Shown here: positions 1 to 10,897 of the stretch, in pieces
Layout of the letters: every line of letters begins with the position of its first letter
How positions within the stretch are numbered: the first letter of the stretch is position 1
Assembly (NCBI GenBank): GCA_021234155.1
Contig: JAJEKV010000002.1
Coordinates: 12,578,725-12,642,724, forward strand
Source of the DNA: Isoetes taiwanensis
Taxonomy: Eukaryota > Streptophyta > Lycopodiopsida > Isoetales > Isoetaceae
Direction of reading: 5' to 3'
Length of the DNA stretch: 64,000 nt
The notes under the pieces: generated by a model
The model's database searches: none
What the model saw: only the letters and a program-made list of their open reading frames with translations
What the model was told of the DNA's origin: nothing
Position numbers and translations under genes: made by a program

Positions 1-1236
1 AATGTCGATTCTATTGCTACCGCAATAGAATCGTGGCATTCTACTTATGAGTATACACAATAATTCTAATCTTTATTCTAAAAAAAACAAAATTCACTTA
101 CAAAATTTTCCATAAACACGTACTATATGACGCAATTTGAGATTTTGGATCCAAATTTAGCATCCATATATCTGGCAATATTATTCAGCATCCTTGACGC
201 TAAGCAGTCCTGGAAGTAAAATCAAATATTAATATAGTTGACCTCCATGGCCAACGCTCTATCCAACCAGCCTCTCAAATCTTTGCAAAATTAAGCAAGA
301 ACGCTTTTGGCGGTTTTCTATTAAGGCTAGGAAGTTGTATGGCAATAGGTATCTCATTGCAGCAACTGTCACCAAACCTGGCCTAGCTCCTTTACATGCA
401 CTTCAAAAATTTGTCTACTACAGCTTCAGGTAAGTTCTTTTTCTTCTTCTTCTTCTTACAATGTGAACTATTTTGGTGCACTTCCCCCTTAGAGCGCAGT
501 GCCCATCTTTATCATTCTTACAATCAGAGGTACAATCAGAGGTGTTGAAGATCCGTTGTAGATCCATCTCGCCAACCAAAAGCACTAATTATCCATAATC
601 ACTCCTCTTGATTTCTCTGATTCCATTCAAAGAATTTGAATTCGATTGATTTTTATATCTGCATGCATAATCACATCTAAATCATGCATTGTAAGCAAGT
701 CTAATTAAAGTGTTGTACACCTTATATCTAACATCGAAATTATTCTTTGCATGTCACCTTAAGAAAATACATAATGTTTTTATATCTGGTTTAACGCATA
801 TCCACCACAAATATCCCTAAAATGTCAAATTTTTCTCAAATTGTTAGCCGCCATAGATATGCCAAATATTATAAAGAAGGCCATCAATCATTTATAATAT
901 CTTCCAATTATCTCCATAACTAAGTGTTATGCTTGTGTCAATATGTAGCATTCATATTAGGCCAAGATAGAACATTCAAGCTAGGGGCAAAACTGAAGAA
1001 GCTTCCAGAAATTGAAATAAGAAAATACTTTAAATCTTGTTCTTATGTACTGCTACCAAACATGCTTTCAATTTATCATTCCATTTTCATCAATACAGAG
1101 CACTATCACCAGTCTCATAACAAGGAATGCAGGCAAGAAGAGGTGATTTATTAGTTTTCCTAAGAGATCAGTTCAAGAAAGGGCAACAAATGAACTAACA
1201 AAGAGCTTATCTTCTCATTTAGGATTTTAATAGGTC
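1..1236. other. AT-rich intergenic sequence, no gene recognised
   Basis: No open frame here resembles a known protein. The stretch is AT-rich, with a short CTT microsatellite near 440-460. I see no RNA gene. Confidence 0.5.
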
Positions 1237-1251
1237 CACTACAAAACGACC
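1237..1251 (+). mobile_element. possible CACTA-type transposon terminus
   Basis: The sequence reads CACTACAAAACGACC, which resembles the CACTA terminus of plant En/Spm elements. It precedes a region dense in a short repeated motif (1310-1700), as subterminal regions of such elements often are, and lies upstream of an En/Spm-like gene at 4.1-6.6 kb. I found no matching right end, so this stays tentative. Confidence 0.25.
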
Positions 1252-1309
1252 TAGACACACAAAGTGTACTTGATTTATTCAATTTAGACAAGAATCACAA
1301 AGGAATAGT

Positions 1310-1700
1310 TAAGTTATTTTTATCGTTAAGTTAAGTTAACACTAACTGGATGATTCCCTTCACACCAAAGCTAGTTAAAAAAACAGGTTAGGCTAACTTA
1401 ATGTAATACTATTTCGCATTAAAAACTTTGGTTAAAAAATAACTTAACTAGTTAACTAAATTATTTCGAACATGTCTAGTTAAGTTAGCCAAGGGCATAA
1501 AAAATTATAAGCACAATTAACTAAACTTAAAGTGACCTCTATGGGGTGATTTAACTTTTAGTGCTAATTTCTAATTTAGTTAACTTTTAGTTAATTTTGC
1601 TAACTAATCCGAACAAGGTGCGAAGATAAATTTAGTTAGTGTTTTTTGTTAAAAAAGTTAGCTAAATTTCTTAACTATCTGCTAACTAATTAACTAGTAA
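1310..1700. repeat. dense cluster of TTAACTA/TAGTTAA motifs
   Basis: Variants of GTTAACT, TTAACTAG and TTAGTTAAC occur many times in both orientations over about 400 bp. This may be a subterminal repeat region of a DNA transposon (see the CACTA-like end at 1237), or simply an AT-rich degenerate repeat. Confidence 0.4.
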
Positions 1701-2352
1701 TATGAATGTAAATTGACCGAATAATTTAGAATTCTTTTTTCTTCTTCTTAATCTAACCTATTTAGTTTTCTTTTTTCTTCTTCTTCTTCTTTTTTTTTTT
1801 TGGGGAGGGGGTCCAATTATATGGGATAAGATATTAGTCGCCATTTTGGGAGAAAAACCCTAGTTATAAGCATAATGATTATATGCCAAGTACACGCATA
1901 CATGTTTGATATTGTCACCCGTATTATGTTGCATTTACTTTGTGCATGCTTGGCTTTTGTATTCATTATTTTGTTTTGTTTGTAGGCATAAAATGGCCTC
2001 TAGGATAAGGGGACGAGGCAAAAGATGCTTAGTGAAATTAGGCGCATACTCATCAATCAAATATATTGCACCGGACCCGACCGGATAGGCATATGCAAAC
2101 CGATGGCCGCCGCCATGCATTAATTAACCATTTTGTAGCATCGGTTGAGAAAGAATGTGCAACTTTGTGCATACTCATCCGAATTATGTGGGAGGTGGCT
2201 AGAGCATGAGTCCGAAGTTGCAAGATATGATGAGAAAGAACTTAAGTCTTGGGTTTGCAATCGAGCGAGAATTGAGGGCGCTACTTAAGTATAAAGTGCC
2301 ACTTATATGAGTTCCCATCTTTGAGGCATACGTGGGGCCGATGGGCTAAGTC

Positions 2353-3497
2353 GTGGCCGAAGTGCAAAGGTCCGGCGCAAAAGATCACAAGATGGCGATG
2401 AAGAGTCTCAAAGATGAACAGGTGAAAGAGTTAGATAGTCTTATCCATGGTGGGAGCTCTATTGGTGCAGGGGCTAGATTATCATCACATGCTCATGATA
2501 AATGTGCTCCATTTATTGATAGCATTCCTGTGGATGCTGTAAACGTTGTAAAGTGCATTGGTAGTAAACAAGACTGCCAGATATACCAAATCCAGATCTT
2601 GGGAACCCTATACTTTAATGCAGATGACTATTATACTGACATTGTGTGGAGAGGCCAAGATAGAGCTGCATCATGGTTGTTGGCTGACAAGTATATCTGT
2701 TTCAAGAGCCCAAGTCCAGCATTGGCCACACCCCTTGGACTTGCCCCTGAGGTCTTTTGTGGAGATGAGCCACAAGGACCAATGGTAGTCTTGCCATTCA
2801 TGAATGGAGGAACCTTTGCAGAATTACTTGACCATCTTCCGAGCCAATTCTCTTCTTATTATAGGAGATGGTCAAATGCAATGCATAGTGCTCCAAGAAG
2901 GGCTGATATGAAGATAAGTGCTGAGTGGAAAGCCAAAATGAGACTCGTGTATAAGTACGTCCCAGAAATAGCTCTCGCTCTTGCAGAAGCAATCTATGCC
3001 ATCCACGCTCCAGGTTGGACACACACAAAGCTCAATTGCTAAAGGGTCAAACTCCATTTTGATGACTCCCTTGCAAATGTGTGGGTGGCTATTGGTGATT
3101 GGGACATGACCCTCCGTTTTTTTTGCAAGGAGCGAATGCCCAAGTTGAAGAGCCGTTATACACTACAAGATGGAACGGTGTGATATCTTTGGTGGGAGAA
3201 GAGAGTTTTTACATCATCATCAGATGACCAAGATCATGGGGGCATGAGATATCTGACATATATTCCCTGGGCTACATTTACGAGATGCTCCTTGATTTTG
3301 TCCAGGCAATGCGGCTTATGGGGTTGTGTGTTGAGATAAACCCAACCGACCGATATTCTAGCACATTGGACATCATCCAACATATGAAGGTCCAAATGAT
3401 CATGGATAGAGAGCTAGTGCACATGGATCGCCCATCTATTCTTAGCATCATCGATGTGTTCAAAACAGCAGGGCTTTCTTCTGATATAGTTGTGTGA
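2353..3497 (+). pseudogene. protein-kinase-like relic
   Basis: An open frame of about 229 codons ends at a TAA at 3040-3042 exactly where a catalytic loop would lie (HAPGWTHTKLN, like the HxxxxxHxDLxxxN loop of kinases, but with Thr-Lys for the Asp-Leu). Reading through the stop gives HFDDSLANVWVAIGDW, like the segment leading to the DFG region. After a second stop and a frame change, DIYSLGYIYEML (like subdomain IX) and MGLCVEINPTDRYSS (like subdomain XI) follow at 3261-3370. The catalytic Asp is absent, there are at least two stops and one frameshift, and the first frame opens with GTG. I call it a decayed copy of a kinase-domain gene. Which kinase family is unknown, and introns could explain some but not all breaks. 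Confidence 0.6.
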
Positions 3498-3659
3498 GAG
3501 AGAGACGACATATGAAGTGTAGTGATCCACTTGAGATGGCTAAGCTACTGTTAAATGCTTGCAAAAAGTGATTAATATAATTTTGTCTTCCTATTTGAGG
3601 CTTGTTGCAACAAATAAATGTTTTTTATTCAAAATTATTATTAATGGTAAATAAATTAT

Positions 3660-3975
3660 TAATCATAACTTGTAGATAAAGTGTCGCTACAGACGTCAAA
3701 CCCTAGGTTTTGTGTGCTACATCATCAAACCCTAGATTGTAAATGCCATGTGGCACAATCTAGGGTTTGATGATGTGGCACACGCAAGCTATGGCACTTA
3801 CTATGATGTGGCAATACGAAGTCGCCACGTGACACAATCTATGGTTTGATGATGTGCCACACGCAATGTAGGGTTTCATGATGTGGCACTAAAAATGCCA
3901 CGTGGGATAATTTAGGGTTCGGTGTATGACATGATACATGGCCTGATAATATGGCAATCTAGAGTTCGATATGCA
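3660..3975. repeat. repeats of AAACCCTA/CCACGTGG with a 19-bp perfect hairpin
   Basis: The segment repeats variants of 'CAAACCCTAGATTGT' and 'GATGTGGCAC'. Positions 3722-3740 and 3755-3773 are perfect 19-bp inverted copies around a 14-nt spacer. G-box-like CCACGTG words occur at about 3825 and 3900. It could be a small foldback element lying between the kinase relic and the transposon gene. Confidence 0.55.
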
Positions 3976-4108
3976 CCCCATACACGAGATACTTTTCTAA
4001 TATAAATAAGAAGATAAGAATATAAATTTAGGTATTTATTCAAAGATATTTATTCAAAGCTTTTCTCTCGTTAATTCTCGTTATGTTCAAATTAATATAT
4101 ATATAGTC

Positions 4109-6595
4109 ATGGCGGAGGCTCAACTCTTAGCGGTCTATCTCATTGTGGCTATCTTTCTCCTGATGCGATATTCATGGCACTATACGTCTCCCCCTCCGCC
4201 CCCGGTCAAGACTGCGGTAGCGATGCCGGGGCTCATTGGTAGCACATTTCAAACCATCAAAGTACTATTTATGATCTGTATGGTTTGTAAGTATCATCCT
4301 ATTAAACCATATCATTTATGGTTATCAAATGTTTCTCTCATAATTTCTTTTGATCTAGGTGTGCTAGTTTTCTCGGCGATGAATAAAGGTAATCGCAATC
4401 GTAGGGAGAATGACGAAGACGAAGGTAAGTATTTATATAGTTTTTATACGCTTTACCCTCTAATTAGGTATGTAGGTTTATGCATGGAGTTTTAATTTGT
4501 TGTGTAGAGGAAAGGGAAGAGTTTAGAGAAAATAGGAGGAGGACTCCACGAGGTAAGGGCAATCGTGTTGATGTTCCAAGTAGCCAACCTCCACTTGTCA
4601 CTACGGCAGCAGGTTTGGGTATTAAGATAGCTTTTATAAAAATAATAAATAACTGAATTGTTTTTTGCGTGATATTTGTGCTTCTGCAGCTCTTCCGCCG
4701 CTCCCCGCCTTCCTCGCAAGCATGTCTCCCGCTGAGAGAGAACAAATTCAAGCATATTTTGCCTCTTTGACACCGACGCCGGTTAGGCAGCCTCCCCCAG
4801 ATGTTTCAATTCCTATGCCCCATCGACATAGTGTTGATTATCGGCCTCCACGTTCTCGCGAGAATATCGAGGCCGGTAGATGTAGTATGGACTCTCGTTC
4901 TAGGCGTGAGACGGGAATAGATTTTTCTGGTGCAAGGAACTTGGAGGGAGATTTCAACAGGTAAATATATATCCACTACGTACCAAACATTTCTTTGGTT
5001 GCAGCATTTTAAAGATGCTCATTCTCATTACTTCCCAGGTCAAGAGGTAGTGGAACAACGGACTCACAGGGTTCAAGAGGGCGACGACGACATGAATCAC
5101 CAGAATTATCGGGTTCGGGATCCCAAGGACATCGTGAATCGCCTGACTTGGAGAGGTCCGGATCCCGACGACGTCGTGTCACTGAAAGAGAGCGTCCATT
5201 TCGCTTTGTTTTAGATACGTAAGTCGGCGGGTGATTTGGCCCCGAATATACTCGACTATCATAATAATAATAATTTTTATTTATGCTTCAGGGACGATCT
5301 TCCTAAGAAGGATGACTCCGGAAGTGTCTTTTATACTACACTGAGGGATGCGGTTTCAAACAATATCTCTCGTTTATGGCCTCCCCGCGGTCTAGGGGAG
5401 TGGCCTGGCGCTTATGACCAACGCGAAATAGAGAGCGTCAAAAATAAAATGAAAGAGTGTTTCCCAGAGATAGAAAAAGCAAAGACCTTTAACTGGAAGA
5501 AGCTCGTTTCGATGATGGGCGAGCTTCAATGAAAAAGGAGGTACATGACCTAGTCATAGTCTTGTTTTTATTATTTTAATATTGCGTTGATCTATCGATT
5601 TATATCAAAGGCAAAGAGTGCTTGATAAATTGAAGTCAGATTGCAAAAAGTTGGAGGCGATTGGTCAAAAGCCCTTAAACCACTTAATCTCCATAAGGAT
5701 AAACCACTTAATCTTCATAAGGATAGATAGATAGATAGATAGTAGTTTTAACGTCACGCCACTAGGCAGCATCCAACTGGACATGTGACCACACACCACA
5801 CTACATTACTTGGGTGGGCCCTGCCCCCAACCACCTTACATTGCATCTGTTGGGATTTGACCCCCAACAGTACCGAGTGCGATTCTGGGCGGTCTCGAAC
5901 TCGAGACCACATTGCTAAGGAACTAGTGTGTTACCACTAGACCAAACGCAAGATATCAAGGTATTTCTTATTTTTTTTTTGCCATTCGTTCTCTTTAACT
6001 TGTGATAATGTTGTGTGCCTTGCAACCAGATCACATTCGAACGTGCAAAGGATCCACTTGCGAAACATACAGAACGGACTGTGGCAACAACTGCAAGTGG
6101 ACGAACTCCGTCTCATTTGGGCTCCGGCGGTCGGAAAGGGTTTCACCATAGATTCGTAAGAGCTATATTAGTTCACATTAATTTTAATAAGAACTTTAAA
6201 TGTCATTAGCTAATACTCGTCATATTGTCAGTACTGGCTATACGGGTTTCCCCCTAGCAAGGAGCACGTACAAATAGCCACTACTCGTGGAGCTGTTTAT
6301 CTATATCAATAGTTATACGAAGAGGGAACTATCCCACATCACGGGAATGCCAATGTACGTTGTATGTAATTATTATAATTTTATGAACTACATTAATGCC
6401 ATATTCTTCTGGTTTTTATAGGAAGCAGTGGAACACATGAACCAAGCCCTAGACGAGGACGCAGGACGAGGGGTCGACGAGGGAGCGTCAAACTTTGGTG
6501 GAGAGCCATCCAATCGCGAACCTGAAGCTGAGGTTGAGAGGCGTCCTCAAACCACTTACTCGGATGACTACTCCACCGAGTTTGACAGAGATTAG
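4109..6595 (+). CDS. multi-exon transposon-associated gene, En/Spm (Ptta)-like
   Basis: An ATG at 4109 follows an ATATATATAG tract. The first exon encodes a hydrophobic N-terminus (LLAVYLIVAIFLL) and a proline run. Later open blocks read RNRRENDEDE, a Pro-rich block near 4690-4960 (FLASMSPAEREQIQAYFASL), a Ser/Arg-rich block near 5040-5210, an acidic/aromatic block at 5290-5530 (REIESVKNKMKECFPE), a block near 6030-6150 (FERAKDPLAKHTERT ... HLGSGGRKGF), and an acidic C-terminus ending in TAG at 6593-6595. The last blocks resemble the 'K..NR.K....HT.GS..F' region of plant Ptta/En/Spm transposase-associated proteins. Plausible GT-AG introns separate the blocks, but a stop after the 5290-5530 block suggests either an intron I misplace or decay. 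Function is inferred only from that similarity. The gene carries an antisense SINE at 5722-5944. Confidence 0.42.
5722..5944 (-). mobile_element. tRNA-derived SINE with (CTAT)n tail
   Basis: Read on the minus strand, it begins TTGGTCTAGTGGTAACACAC, which matches a tRNA-like A box (TGGTCTAGTGGT). About 35 nt later GAGTTCGAGACC matches a B box. A tRNA-unrelated body of about 150 bp follows and ends in CTAT repeats (plus strand GATA repeats at about 5724-5742). This is the layout of a plant tRNA-derived SINE transcribed by RNA polymerase III. It lies antisense between coding blocks of the transposon gene. I could not define a target-site duplication. Confidence 0.65.
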
Positions 6596-6773
6596 CTCTA
6601 GGCTAAAAGGGTGGATACTCCCCTTGACGAGTCTTTTGTGATTATTTAAAAATATAAATACAATACACGATTTTCATTTAAAAAAAAGGTGACATGCCTT
6701 TTGCCTCTTGTACATCATATTGTAATTATCTAAGCAAAACATTTATTTTATTTATTTTATTCTTTTTACAGGA

Positions 6774-6980
6774 TGTCGCATGCGACGTCTACATTTTTTA
6801 TTACACGTGGCTTTTTTATTACACATGGCTTTTTTTATTACACGTGGATTTTTCAATTTTTTTTTTACGTAACGTCGCATGCGACGTCAACATTTTTTAT
6901 TACACGTGGCTTTTTCAATTACACGTGGATTTTTTTATTCCACGTGGCTTTTTTAATTATTTTTTATTACACGTGGCAGG
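6774..6980. repeat. array of seven G-box (ACACGTGG) words with two palindromes
   Basis: ACACGTGG or a one-base variant occurs at 6803, 6821, 6840, 6902, 6921, 6940 and 6969, separated by T-rich spacers. Two copies of the palindromic word TCGCATGCGA, followed by CGTC and 'ACATTTTTTATTACACGTGG'-type sequence, start at about 6776 and 6874, so the array is built from a roughly 98-bp unit used twice. CACGTG is the core bZIP/bHLH binding word. It sits just downstream of the transposon gene and is more likely a transposon subterminal repeat than a host promoter. Confidence 0.6.
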
Positions 6981-9530
6981 TACGTAGACGATGATACTTT
7001 GAAGTGAAACATGGTCTTCAATCCAGATAGATACAAAAATCGGGCTGGTAGACACAACAACACAAGAACTTATGAAAGAGGATAAGGTAAACCACATTAA
7101 GATTAAATTTTAGAATATACGCCTACAATCAATTGTAGTAGATGCTTTATTCGAATTGCAGTTGAAGGCCCTAGTCTTTGACTTCAAACCTAGCATTATG
7201 CATTGGAATGTAGCACAGCATATAGATATGTTAAAGATATCAATCTTGTTAATTTGGGATTTTCCGGTTTGGTGAAAAAAGTTTTTTGGTTTTTTTAAAG
7301 CTGATTTCCTAAGATTGTTGATGATTTGGTCGCCGGCAAATATTTCCGTTCTTCCAAAAATCGGAAACAATTTTTGTGGTATTATTTCGACCAGGGGTAG
7401 GGGCTTTTGGATTTCGTGAACAGTCTTATCCGCTTGCTCTACAATTGCAAATTGCACGGTGAAATCGCAAGGTGTCCGTGCGATCTAAGCATGCCGGCAT
7501 AGAGAATAGTTTCACTGATCATATTTGTTTTTCCTTTCTAACATATCGGCATGCCACGATTCCTCAAGATTGTGCAATGACGGATAGGTATTATCTAAAT
7601 CATTCCAATCGGATATGTGCTGGCCTACAGATTTGACGGTTTTTCAGAGGTTTGTTTTACCACACCTTTGGCATGAATGTAAGTCGCTTTAGATTTCATA
7701 TCCTCCATTTTGTTGTTTTGAAACAAGCTATCTAAGCTCTATTTGAATGACACTGATCATGTCGGTTGTTCAACTCATGGAAGATCAAGGAATATCTCGA
7801 AGCCAAAGCCATCGTTTCAAAAAAGAGCCCGGGCCAAAGCAATATTTTAGAAGTAAGAATCTTCTCTCCTTTGTTTCAATTTAGTCTGTTGTGAGAACTC
7901 TTCTCTCCTTTGTTTCGATTTAGTCTGTGACTCTTATTAACACAATAGTCACAAGAAGGTAAATCTTTGGAACTTCTTACTGCACATGAACTTACTACTT
8001 GCTGTCTACCTGTGCAGGGCATCTATTCTAAAGGATTTAAGGTGGATCACCTTCTTATGGAGTATGCTCTATGGTCCCCTGGGTTGCCATGATTTGAAGA
8101 CCAAATCTAATGGATCAAAAACTACAGCTAGGTCAACTTGCTTTTCATGTTCATTTCAATCTGAATAAGTTTTATTTTATAGTTAGTGTTTCCAAGTAAA
8201 TATTTCCATTATATCTGCAGGTAACAGAGGGTCAGGTAGGTCTGGCCAGGAACATTAAAAATGCATGGCAGGCTTCTTATTTTCATGTTCGAGTATTTGC
8301 ATATTCAAAGCTGCATATTTATTATGTCTGTGGTATATGTGGAGTTGCAGAGAAGCATACATCCTTACTGTTTAAGATTGCCCTCCACGAATCTGGCACC
8401 TTCTGGTTCCTGGCTATGAGTTGGTTATAGATTACTTTTTGTTATATGTAGTTCCATCTGCAGCCAAATGACATGACTAAGCATCTGCACAGAGTGGTTT
8501 TTTCATTGTGGAGATATAGAACATTTGCCTCAAATATCATATATGTTCAAATGGTCTCATTGTAAGATCATTTGTATAAGATTCATAGGACTAAGCAAAC
8601 ATACTGAAATAGCTAATTTGATTTAGAACTTAGAATATGATTCACATTTATTACGAATCAAAGACTGTTTCACTTATTTTGATTCATTTCTAGGGCAGTT
8701 TTCATGACCTGCTCCATGACCCCTGCATCTGGTAATGCTATGTATCTGTGTTTGTGGTGCACAAACAACTTTGCAATCTTGATTTTGAGGTTCATAAATT
8801 ATTCTTGCTTTCTTGCAGTCTGCCATGCACCTTCTCCACACCAGCGTAGCCTTTTGGGTTTGGCTCTATGATGGACGGTCTTGCTAGCACAGTGGCACAA
8901 GGTAATGTTTTTTTTGCTTCACTCTTTGTCTATTCTATTCTATTCTAAATGGATGCTAATGATATCCAAACGACGTATCAACAAGAGAACTAATGGCAAG
9001 AGATGTGGTGTTAGATGCCTACAATATGGGCTTAGGTGACTAACGCATCCTTCGCTTATGCAGATCATTTTATATGATGGAATATGATGGGTGTTCCCTG
9101 TTATTGCATCAGTATGCAGAGGGTGAAGCCAAAACTACTATGATGGATTATAGTTTACTACAAACTTGCCAAACTCTGAGATAAAACACTAGGCAACGCC
9201 AATACGCTGGTTCTAATTAGCCAACTTTCTTTAAATGGAGTACTGACACCCCACTTTAATAAGGTGAACATTGGGAGGGCCAATAGTTAAAGCTGTTAAA
9301 GACCACCTCATTTAACTCAAAACAAACCAATTATAATTGTCATGTTTCAAGTTAGACAAAAATGATCTAAGCCTGTTTTAGCACTTGAATTGGCTTCAGC
9401 ATTTTGCTTGCATGCATGTAAACATGTCCAATAAGCTTAAAAATGGTTCAAATAAAAAATAAGATAGAATGACTCGAATCCTTTGGAATGTGCATCCATC
9501 ATACTAGCATATCATATCATGTAGTACGTG
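6981..9530. other. no recognisable gene; scattered exon-like fragments
   Basis: Short open segments bounded by plausible splice sites occur near 7990-8100 (KVDHLLMEYALWSPGLP in one frame, then a stop) and near 8220-8270 (VTEGQVGLARNIKNAWQ). They may be exon remnants of a decayed gene, but I cannot name a family. The longest open frame, on the minus strand at 7110-7457, resembles nothing I know. Confidence 0.35.
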
Positions 9531-9533
9531 CAA

Positions 9534-9625
9534 GAACTCTAATGTTTGACATATAGAATTGACTAAGGCAAGTACCTTCGAACTCTAATGTTTGACATAT
9601 AGAATTGACTAAGGCAAGTACCTTC
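9534..9625. repeat. 46-bp perfect tandem duplication
   Basis: Positions 9534-9579 and 9580-9625 are identical copies beginning GAACTCTAATGTTTGACATA. Perfect identity suggests a recent slippage duplication. It lies near the expected interior of a Helitron whose 3' end is at 10302. Confidence 0.85.
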
Positions 9626-10274
9626 ATTGACAACCTTATATAAAAATACTTACAATGTTTTACGTATAGAATTGACAAAACTAAGGATCTTCATTGGAAA
9701 ATGTTATTAAATTATTTAAAGCATTTCCTTATCAGGTTGCTTGGACAACGTCATAAAAAATACTCCCATATATTGAATTTACAAGAAGGGAATATGTTTG
9801 GATCATACCAATTACTTAAATTCTATTCAAGGAAATTGCAAATGCTTTGTATATAGAAAAAATAAATTGGGGATAATTATGCTTCATAGATTATAGGCTT
9901 CACATTGTAGAAGATCTCTTATGCTCATGGGAAACAATCATGCCACGACATACAGCAACTAAAAAGACCTCTACCCAAAGATCAATAGCTTCATCGATTA
10001 CACGCATTTTGAAGTTTATGTCATTGCGACCGCAAGGAACAATTGTAATACATGGTACTACTCCCTCAACAACCCCAAAAAAAAAACAACAAAAAAAAAG
10101 GAAGAAAAAAAAAAAGACAGAGAGAGAAAAACCCTACCATGCTACCAATCTTCCTCTCCCCTAGAAAAGGCCAACTCTAACTACCACCTTCATGCCAAGC
10201 AAACAGTATTGACCTTCCGAGCCATATTTACTCTAGCTAGCAATTAAACAACCACCTCTTCAAATTGTAAGTAA
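9626..10274. other. intergenic, A-rich tract, likely Helitron interior
   Basis: No gene is recognised. An A-rich tract with GA runs lies at 10075-10130; its lysine-rich open frame is a composition artefact. The stretch leads into the Helitron 3' end. Confidence 0.4.
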
Positions 10275-10302
10275 GCCCGGCAACGCCGGGCACCATAACT
10301 AG
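10275..10302 (+). mobile_element. Helitron 3' terminus
   Basis: GCCCGGC-AAC-GCCGGGC (10275-10291) is a perfect 7-bp hairpin, followed 11 nt later by terminal CTAG (10299-10302) and then T. This is the canonical 3' end of a plant Helitron (hairpin, CTRR, inserted between A and T). It is the same family as the fully bounded Helitron at 21852-23179, whose hairpin is GCCCAGC-AAC-GTTGGGC. I could not locate its 5' TC end. Confidence 0.75.
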
Positions 10303-10897
10303 TAAATGTGAATTCCAAAAGGATGTAATTGTTGAGATTCCAATTGACGTCGTTGAGGTGGAGATGACTCTTAGCGAGGTTGGAATTGATGGAAGTGCTT
10401 ATTTATAGTAGTACAAGTGAGATAAATTGTTTCTTATCATTCGTGTCATACTCTAGTTTTGATTGCCACTGCCAAAACTGCATGGAAGCTTTTTATATGT
10501 TTTAAATCATTTTTATATATGTTGCATTGCATGCAATAATTGTTCTTTTATTATAAAATTAGCTCCATTCAATTGCGTTCCTTTCCCTTTGAAGTCTGTA
10601 GAAAAATTTTCGGTTTTAAAAATTGCAGAAGGAAGATTCTGACACGCTTTGACCAACATCTATTGATTTTGTACTTAATAAGAGATTAGCCCATTTCATA
10701 TAAAACTTTTCATTCATTGATTTTTATAGAGACGAAGGACTCAGGGCAGTTGGGTATCAAACCTTAGCACTCCATCACTGATCATAATTTCATCTTATGT
10801 ACCTTCATAGGAGACACTCGTAATAAATTGTTGCTTTGTTGATTTTGTAATAGCTTTTGACATAGTCCCTAGAGACGAAGTATGGGAGGGACTGTTA

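Noticed and set aside
5840-5944. A functional tRNA gene on the minus strand
   Set aside because: A and B boxes are present, but there is no proper acceptor stem or anticodon arm, and a SINE body plus tail follows.
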